From assembly GCA_947483415.1 (NCBI GenBank), contig CANKLV010000004.1, positions 1-34,746 of the forward strand: a stretch of DNA of 34,746 nucleotides, in the 5' to 3' direction. Of this stretch, positions 28,713 to 34,746 are shown piece after piece (the stretch's first letter is position 1; each line of letters starts with the position of its first letter). Under the pieces are notes generated by a model. The model was not told the origin of the DNA, did no database searches, and saw only the letters and a program-made list of their open reading frames with translations. Origin of the DNA: Chitinophagaceae bacterium (GTDB lineage Bacteria; Bacteroidota; Bacteroidia; Chitinophagales; Chitinophagaceae). Position numbers and translations under genes: made by a program.

Positions 28713-31451
28713 ATGAAGGATTTTCAATTTATTACAAATTCCACTCCGGCCCATATTGAAAGTTTATATCAAGATTTTGTAACTAACCCTACAAGTATTG
28801 ATCAAGAACTTCGGAAATTCTTTGAAGGCTTTGATTTTGCTGTTTCTAATGTGTCAAATGCTAAAGCTTCTGCTCATTCAGAAAAACCGGAATCTGTAGG
28901 TAATCTAAAAAAAGAATTTGCAGTTTATCAGTTGATTCAAGCATATAGAAATCGGGGTCATTTAAGCGCAAAAACAAATCCAATTAGAGAAAGGATAGAC
29001 AGACATGCTAACATTGATATGGCTCTTTTTGGATTAACAGAGGCAGATATGAATGCACAATTTCAAATTGCAGGGTTATTAAACATTGAGAAAAATACTT
29101 TAAAAGATATCCTCACCCATCTACAAAATTGCTATACAAACCATATTGGTATTGATCTTTCTTATATAAATGATCCGGAAAAATACAATTGGTTGTTAAA
29201 TGCTTTTGAGAAAAAATTATTTGAGCCGATTTCGATTGAAAAAAAGAAAAGAATACTACAAAAATTGAATGAAGGTGTAATGTTTGAAAAGTTTTTACAC
29301 ACCAAATATATCGGACAAAAAAGATTTAGTTTAGAAGGTGGAGAAACAACCATTGCTGCTTTGGATGCCATTTTAAACGTTTCATCTGAAAACAATGTGG
29401 AAGAAGTGGTTATTGGAATGGCGCATCGTGGAAGACTGAATGTGTTGGCGAATATTTTAGGAAAAACTTATGCAGAAATATTCAATGAGTTTGAAGGAAA
29501 TGCTTTGCCTGATACCACAATGGGAAGTGGAGATGTGAAATATCATCTTGGTTTTACCAGCGACGTAGAAACTTTTTCCGGAAAAAAATTGCATTTAAAA
29601 TTATGTCCTAATCCTTCACATCTAGAAGCCGTAGATCCAGTGGTAATGGGTTATGCGAGAAGTAAAGCAGATGTGATGTATGGTAGCGACCACGAAAAAA
29701 TCTTGCCTATTTTGATTCATGGAGATGCTTCAGTTGCCGGACAAGGCATTATTTACGAATTGCTTCAGATGAGTAAATTATATGGATACACTACAGGTGG
29801 AACCATACATTATATCATCAACAATCAAATTGGTTTTACTACAGATTTTCAAGATGCAAGAAGTGCTGATTATTCAACCTCAATTGCGTCATTAGTTCAA
29901 GCACCCGTTTTTCATGTAAATGGTGATGATCCTGAAGCGGTGGTTAAAGTATCTGAAATTGCAGCATTATACCGTCAAACCTTCAATGCAGATGTTTTTA
30001 TTGATATGGTATGTTATCGCAGGCACGGACATAATGAAGGCGATGAGCCCAAATTTACTCAACCACAATTGTATGCGCTTATTGACAAACATTTGAATCC
30101 AAGGGAAGTATACACACAATTTTTGATGGAAAATGGTGAGCCGGATGCGAAATCACTTGCCAAAGAAATGGAGCTTAAGTTTTTGAAAGAGCTTCAAGAT
30201 CGTTTAAATGAAGTGAAGCAAAATCCATTGCCTTACAAGTATCAACAACCTGAGTTGTGGTGGAAAAGTTTGCGTAAAGCAACACAAGAAGATTTTCAAG
30301 CTTCGCCAAATACCACCATCAAAGAAGCGGATTTGAATTTTCTTTTTGAAGGATTAATGCAATGGCCAGCTGATTTTAAGCCATTGAAAAAAGTGGAAAA
30401 ATTAATTCAAGATAAAATAAAATTGTTTCAAGACCAACAAAAAATTGATTGGGCAACAGCAGAATTGTTGGCATATTCAAGTTTGATTTTTGAAGGCAAG
30501 GATGTTAGAATGAGTGGACAAGATGTGAAGCGCGGTACTTTCAGCCATAGACATGCGGTGTTGTTTGATGAAAAAACAAATGTTGAACACAACCGTTTGA
30601 ACTTTGCAAATAAAGACGCTGCTCAATTTAGAATTTACAATTCGTTTTTAAGCGAATATGCGGTACTTGGTTTTGAATATGGTTATGCAATGGCTAACCC
30701 AAATACATTGACGATTTGGGAAGCACAATTCGGCGATTTTTCAAATGGCGCTCAAATCATTATCGATCAGTTTATAACTTCTGCAGAAACGAAATGGCAA
30801 AAAATGAGCGGATTGGTTATGCTTTTGCCTCATGGATATGAAGGACAAGGTCCGGAACACAGTAGTGCAAGAATGGAGCGTTTTTTACAACAATGTGCCG
30901 AAAATAATATCATTGTCACCAATATTACAACAGCTGCAAATTTATTTCATGCGTTACGTCGTCAATTAAAATGGGAATTTAGAAAGCCGATGATTAATTT
31001 CTCACCAAAAGCGAACTTGCGTCATCCAGGCAGTTATAGTGATGTAGAGGAGTTTACTGAAGCTGTTTTTAAAGAGGTAATTGATGATGCAACTGTTGAT
31101 GCAAATTCCGTGAAAAAAGTATTAATGTGTTCTGGAAAAATTTATTTCGATTTAGAAGAAAAGCGTCAAAAAGAAAACCGTACAGATATTGCGATAGTAA
31201 GAATAGAGCAGTTGTATCCTTTGCCACAAAATCAATTGGATGAGTTGTATAAAAAATACGGAAAAGCAATATGGTATTGGGTTCAAGAAGAGCCATTAAA
31301 TATGGGCGCAGCTTCTTATCTTAGAATGAATTTGAAGAATATCAATTTTTATATTTTCAGCAGAGTAGCAAGTGCGGCTACGGCTACGGGTTATGCAAAA
31401 ATGCATGCAAAAGAACAAGCGGAATTGCTCAATGCAGCGTTTAATAAATAA
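28713..31451 (+). CDS. sucA: 2-oxoglutarate dehydrogenase E1 component
   Basis: Likely start MKDFQFITNSTPAHIESLYQDFVTNPTSIDQELRKFFEGF; later EEVVIGMAHRGRLNVLANILGKTYAEIFNEFEG, GDASVAGQGIIYELLQMSKLYGYTTGGTIHYIINNQIGFTTD. The track starts at 28599. Confidence 0.95.
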   Translation: MKDFQFITNSTPAHIESLYQDFVTNPTSIDQELRKFFEGFDFAVSNVSNAKASAHSEKPESVGNLKKEFAVYQLIQAYRNRGHLSAKTNPIRERIDRHANIDMALFGLTEADMNAQFQIAGLLNIEKNTLKDILTHLQNCYTNHIGIDLSYINDPEKYNWLLNAFEKKLFEPISIEKKKRILQKLNEGVMFEKFLHTKYIGQKRFSLEGGETTIAALDAILNVSSENNVEEVVIGMAHRGRLNVLANILGKTYAEIFNEFEGNALPDTTMGSGDVKYHLGFTSDVETFSGKKLHLKLCPNPSHLEAVDPVVMGYARSKADVMYGSDHEKILPILIHGDASVAGQGIIYELLQMSKLYGYTTGGTIHYIINNQIGFTTDFQDARSADYSTSIASLVQAPVFHVNGDDPEAVVKVSEIAALYRQTFNADVFIDMVCYRRHGHNEGDEPKFTQPQLYALIDKHLNPREVYTQFLMENGEPDAKSLAKEMELKFLKELQDRLNEVKQNPLPYKYQQPELWWKSLRKATQEDFQASPNTTIKEADLNFLFEGLMQWPADFKPLKKVEKLIQDKIKLFQDQQKIDWATAELLAYSSLIFEGKDVRMSGQDVKRGTFSHRHAVLFDEKTNVEHNRLNFANKDAAQFRIYNSFLSEYAVLGFEYGYAMANPNTLTIWEAQFGDFSNGAQIIIDQFITSAETKWQKMSGLVMLLPHGYEGQGPEHSSARMERFLQQCAENNIIVTNITTAANLFHALRRQLKWEFRKPMINFSPKANLRHPGSYSDVEEFTEAVFKEVIDDATVDANSVKKVLMCSGKIYFDLEEKRQKENRTDIAIVRIEQLYPLPQNQLDELYKKYGKAIWYWVQEEPLNMGAASYLRMNLKNINFYIFSRVASAATATGYAKMHAKEQAELLNAAFNK

Positions 31452-31480
31452 TAAATTAGGGTTTAAAAAAAACTAGAAAT

Positions 31481-32812
31481 ATGTTTCAGAATTTAAGTGA
31501 AAAATTAGAAAGTGCATTTAAGAATATAAAAGGTCAGGGGAGAATTACCGACTTAAATATTGCGAATACCATTAAAGATATTAGAAGAGCTTTAGTAGAT
31601 GCCGATGTAAATTATAAAATTGCCAAGGATTTTACGGATAAGGTAAAAGAAAAGGCAATGGGGGCTAAAGTATTGCTTGCTGTTAATCCTGGCCAACAGA
31701 TGGTGAAAATTGTGCAGGATGAGTTAACCGAATTAATGGGTGGTTCAGAGAGTGTGTTTAATGTAACGGGTAATCCCGCCATCATTTTAATAGCAGGGTT
31801 GCAGGGTAGTGGTAAAACTACATTCAGTGGAAAGTTGGCCAATTATCTAAAAACAAAAAAAGGAAAATCTCCATTATTGGTAGCTGCTGATATTTATCGT
31901 CCGGCTGCGATTGATCAACTTGAAGTACTTGGTGGTCAAATTGGTGTAGACGTTTATAGCGAACGTGAAAATAAAGATGCGGTATCGATTGCTCAAAATG
32001 CCATTAAAGAAGCCAAATCAAGAAATAAAAATGTAATCATAATAGATACTGCTGGTCGTTTGGCTGTAGATGAAATCATGATGAATGAAGTTGCCAATAT
32101 CAAATCGGCTATTAATCCACAGGAAATTTTATTTGTAGTAGATAGTATGACCGGGCAAGATGCTGTGAATACGGCAGCGGCATTTAATGAAAGGCTTGAT
32201 TTTACTGGGGTTGTACTTACTAAATTAGATGGTGATACAAGAGGTGGAGCTGCTTTGTCGATTAAATACACGGTAAACAAACCGATCAAATTTAGCAGTA
32301 GTGGGGAAAAGATGGAAACGCTGGATGTGTTTTACCCGGAGCGTATGGCGCAGCGAATTTTGGGGATGGGTGATATAGTGAGTTTGGTAGAAAGAGCACA
32401 AATGCAATTTGATGAAGCAGAGGCTGCAAAATTGGAAAAGAAGATTAGAAAAAATCAATTTGATTTTGAAGATTTTAAAACACAGCTTCAGCAGATTAAA
32501 AAAATGGGAAATCTTAAAGATTTGATGGGCATGATTCCTGGTGTAGGAAAGCAGATAAAAGATTTGGATATTAATGATGATGCGTTTAAAGGTATTGAGG
32601 CAATGATCAATTCCATGACTTTGGAGGAGAGAAAAAATCCAGATTTAATAAACCCGAGCAGAAAGACAAGAATTGCAAAAGGAAGTGGAAAAGAGCTTGC
32701 TGAATTAAATCAGTTTTTGAAGCAGTTTGACCAGATGAAAGACATGATGAAAATGATGAATAAAATGCCAATGGGAAATATGCCTGGTTTGGGTGCATTG
32801 GGTAAGCGTTAA
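31481..32812 (+). CDS. ffh: Signal recognition particle protein Ffh
   Basis: LIAGLQGSGKTTFSGKLANYLKTKKGKSPLLVAADIYRPAAIDQLEVL, IIDTAGRLAVDE, VLTKLDGDTRGGAALSIKYTVNKPIKF, Met-rich M domain. Confidence 0.97.
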   Translation: MFQNLSEKLESAFKNIKGQGRITDLNIANTIKDIRRALVDADVNYKIAKDFTDKVKEKAMGAKVLLAVNPGQQMVKIVQDELTELMGGSESVFNVTGNPAIILIAGLQGSGKTTFSGKLANYLKTKKGKSPLLVAADIYRPAAIDQLEVLGGQIGVDVYSERENKDAVSIAQNAIKEAKSRNKNVIIIDTAGRLAVDEIMMNEVANIKSAINPQEILFVVDSMTGQDAVNTAAAFNERLDFTGVVLTKLDGDTRGGAALSIKYTVNKPIKFSSSGEKMETLDVFYPERMAQRILGMGDIVSLVERAQMQFDEAEAAKLEKKIRKNQFDFEDFKTQLQQIKKMGNLKDLMGMIPGVGKQIKDLDINDDAFKGIEAMINSMTLEERKNPDLINPSRKTRIAKGSGKELAELNQFLKQFDQMKDMMKMMNKMPMGNMPGLGALGKR

Positions 32813-32893
32813 AAAATGAGTGCCAATTATTTGTTTAAAAATTTGGAATAAAAATAATTTTATTTTTATACAACTTTTCCACAAATTTTTATA

Positions 32894-32901
32894 TATCTTC
32901 G
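32894..32901 (+). promoter_or_regulatory. Possible -7 box-like TATCTTCG upstream of rpsP
   Basis: TATCTTCG about 60 nt before the rpsP ATG; close to the Bacteroidota TAnnTTTG consensus. Confidence 0.3.
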
Positions 32902-32962
32902 TCCTCCGTTTTTAAAAGCGGATTAAACCCTATTGTTCACAACCTAAAAAATTTCTATTTTT

Positions 32963-33460
32963 ATGGCTGTAAAAATGAGATTGCAAAGACATGGTTCTAA
33001 GAAAAGACCATTCTATTTCATTGTAGTTGCTGACGGACGTAGTCCTCGCGATGGTAAATTCATTCAGAAGTTAGGTACGTACAATCCTTTGACTGTTCCT
33101 GCAACTGTGCAGGTAGATCGTCAAAAGGCATTGGACTGGTTACAGAAAGGTGCACAACCTACTGATACCGTTCGTCGTATTCTTTCATTCAAAGGTGTAT
33201 TATTCCTTAAACATCTACTTCGTGGCGTAAGTCTTGGTCTATTTGACGAAGCTACTGCTATGGAAAAATTCACAAAATGGACAACTGAGCATGATGCTCA
33301 AATTGCACAACGTCAATCGGCTCATAAAAAAGCCCACATGGATCGTCGCAATGTACCAGTAGTGAAAAAAGTAGAAGTTGTTACGCCAGCTGAAGTTGAA
33401 GCAGAAGTTTCTGCTCCAGCTGAAGAAGTAGCTCCAGAAGAAACAAAAACAGAAGAATAA
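32963..33460 (+). CDS. rpsP: 30S ribosomal protein S16 with extended acidic/Ala C-terminus
   Basis: [43 protein letters not shown]...[27 protein letters not shown]. Confidence 0.96.
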   Translation: MAVKMRLQRHGSKKRPFYFIVVADGRSPRDGKFIQKLGTYNPLTVPATVQVDRQKALDWLQKGAQPTDTVRRILSFKGVLFLKHLLRGVSLGLFDEATAMEKFTKWTTEHDAQIAQRQSAHKKAHMDRRNVPVVKKVEVVTPAEVEAEVSAPAEEVAPEETKTEE

Positions 33461-33485
33461 ATACTCTCTGTACCAAAACGAATCA

Positions 33486-33514
33486 AGTCCTGCTTTAGAG
33501 CGGGACTTTTTTTT
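33486..33514 (+). terminator. Rho-independent terminator of rpsP
   Basis: AGTCCTGCT-TTAG-AGCGGGACT-TTTTTTT. Confidence 0.88.
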
Positions 33515-33523
33515 GAAAGAAGG

Positions 33524-33600
33524 TTTTTGAGGTTTGAGAAGTTTATGAAGTTCAAGAGGTTCAATACGTTCAATGGGTTCAAAAGGTTAGACAATTCCAA
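33524..33600. repeat. Degenerate 9-nt tandem repeat, opposite orientation (GGTTCAAnn)
   Basis: AAGGTTTTTGAGGTTTGAGAAGTTTATGAAGTTCAAGAGGTTCAATACGTTCAATGGGTTCAAAAGGTTAGACA, 9-nt period. Confidence 0.7.
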
Positions 33601-33747
33601 AGTTGTATCAGCTCCATTTTCTGCCGATGTTGGTGTTTTCACCAAACATCAAAGAGAAAGTTTCAAAAGGTCCGCCCTCGATCCCTGAAGGGGGAAGTTG
33701 GGAGCTTACATAAAAAGATGCATGTATAAAAAAGATGATTATACACA

Positions 33748-33809
33748 ACCCCAGCGGGGTGATATCCTACTAAAAAGATGAGGAATATGAATTACAGCCC
33801 CAGCGGGGC
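33748..33809. repeat. Two short hairpins ACCCC-AGC-GGGGT and GCCCC-AGC-GGGGC, 49 nt apart (REP-like)
   Basis: 33748-33760 and 33797-33809, both preceded by acA(a/g) and containing the identical CCCCAGCGGGG. Confidence 0.7.
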
Positions 33810-34146
33810 GGCATAAAAAGTTTGCAACTGGTGTCGGTAAATGCTTTGTTAGTAGGTTGGTTGTCAGCAAGCTGTCTATGTTGTAGATTCAAAGTTTTGT
33901 TGTTTCACGTAAAGTACGTAAAAGGATATTGAAACACGTTATGACGAAATGCTTGCAGCATTTTTTTGACACAAAGACACGAAGGCGCAAAGACACGAAG
34001 TTTTTTTATAAAACAAAGATGCTACTAAATGGAAAGTTCTTCCAACCTTATACCATTAAACTATTAAAAAAGCGAAGCGATTTAAATCATTTTCTCTACT
34101 TTGATTATTGAAAATTACACCAATATCGGCAGACGAAAATTCCCAA

Positions 34147-34185
34147 CCTTTTGAATGCATTGAACGTATTGAACCTTTTGAACTA
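34147..34185. repeat. Degenerate 9-nt tandem repeat (TTGAACnnn)
   Basis: TTGAATGCA|TTGAACGTA|TTGAACCTT|TTGAACTAT; contains the reverse complement of 33557-33575. Confidence 0.7.
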
Positions 34186-34235
34186 TTTTTCTTTCACTCA
34201 AAGCTGCAAGGACACAATGGAGTTTCCAGGACGGG

Positions 34236-34746
34236 CTAATCATCCTTTCTGAACCCAATTCGATTTCTTTTTGGAATCGGTTTCGGCTCCAACATTTTTT
34301 TTAACATGTTAAAAATCACCGCAATTTCTTTGTCATGCATTCCTATTTTTTGTTCAATTTGTTCGATTTTCAAAAGCATGTCTTTGTTATGTAAAGCCAA
34401 TTCTCGAATAGCCGTGAACACCCTTACAATTTGAATATTAGCTTGAATGGCTTTTTCGCTATTTAATATACATGCCAGCATAACAGCACCATGTTCGGTA
34501 AAGGCGTAGGGTAATTGATGCGAAAAAATTAAATTCTTGAGGTGGTCGCAATTTGCGACCACCTCCGCTTTTTCTTCTTGGGTTAATTGAAATAAAAAGT
34601 CTTCCGGGAACCTGGATAAATTTCTTTTCACTTGTTCATTTAATCTTTTTGTGGTTACACCATAAATTGAAGCTAAATCTCTATCAATCATAACTTTTTT
34701 ACCACGGACTCTTATTATACAATCAAGGATGTCATTTTCTGAAATC
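34236..34746 (-). CDS. ORF6N domain-containing (phage antirepressor/KilA-N-type) DNA-binding protein, 5'-truncated by window edge
   Basis: Frame continues to the window edge (SENDILDCIIRVRGKKVMIDRDLASIYGVTTKRLNEQVKRNLSRFPEDFLFQLTQEE), then YAFTEHGAVMLACILNSEKAIQANIQIVRVFTAIREL. Confidence 0.9.
   Translation of the reverse strand, partial: ISENDILDCIIRVRGKKVMIDRDLASIYGVTTKRLNEQVKRNLSRFPEDFLFQLTQEEKAEVVANCDHLKNLIFSHQLPYAFTEHGAVMLACILNSEKAIQANIQIVRVFTAIRELALHNKDMLLKIEQIEQKIGMHDKEIAVIFNMLKKMLEPKPIPKRNRIGFRKDD

Noticed and set aside
33322-33645. 107-aa ORF on - antisense to the rpsP 3' end
   Set aside because: Composition (LNPLNVLNLLNFINFSNLKNLL) is the translated 9-nt repeat plus rpsP antisense; not a plausible protein.
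33929-34111. 60-aa ORF on + in the repeat-rich spacer
   Set aside because: Contains the CAAAGACACGAAGG direct repeat and shared intergenic sequence; no domain features, probably spurious.
34236-34746. Prophage signature from the ORF6N gene
   Set aside because: Lone ORF6N genes are common in Bacteroidota chromosomes; no structural phage, integrase or lysis genes are visible before the window ends.

Overview
34.7-kb chromosomal window from an AT-rich Bacteroidota genome, probably Chitinophagaceae/Sphingobacteriales-like (inferred from gene content only). About 32 CDSs are supported. Most are housekeeping: bshA, upp, ade, trmD, queA, amn, rpsF-rpsR-rplI, rpsT, rpsP, sucA, ffh, a YebC-family regulator, a fused 2-oxoacid dehydrogenase E1, a DPP-IV-like S9 peptidase, an aspartate-type aminotransferase, an acyl-CoA desaturase, a PorP/SprF-like protein, two DUF1573 proteins, an S8 peptidase lipoprotein and an RRM/Gly-rich RNA-binding protein. 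There is no rRNA, tRNA, CRISPR array, intact transposase or recognisable defence operon. The unusual content is intergenic. The strongest signal is a triplicated unit between the Ldh-family gene and queA (20454-21056). Each copy has an indel-free 98-nt core ending in the same hairpin plus seven T's, while the upstream flanks diverge, which suggests a tandem small-RNA array. Other signals are a 113-nt element with 23-nt terminal inverted repeats and two inner hairpins, 9-nt-periodic TTGAACnnn arrays, heptad AAAAGTn arrays, several REP-like palindromes, and a branched structure in the queA leader. All calls come from reading the sequence and ORF translations; no searches or folding programs were run.
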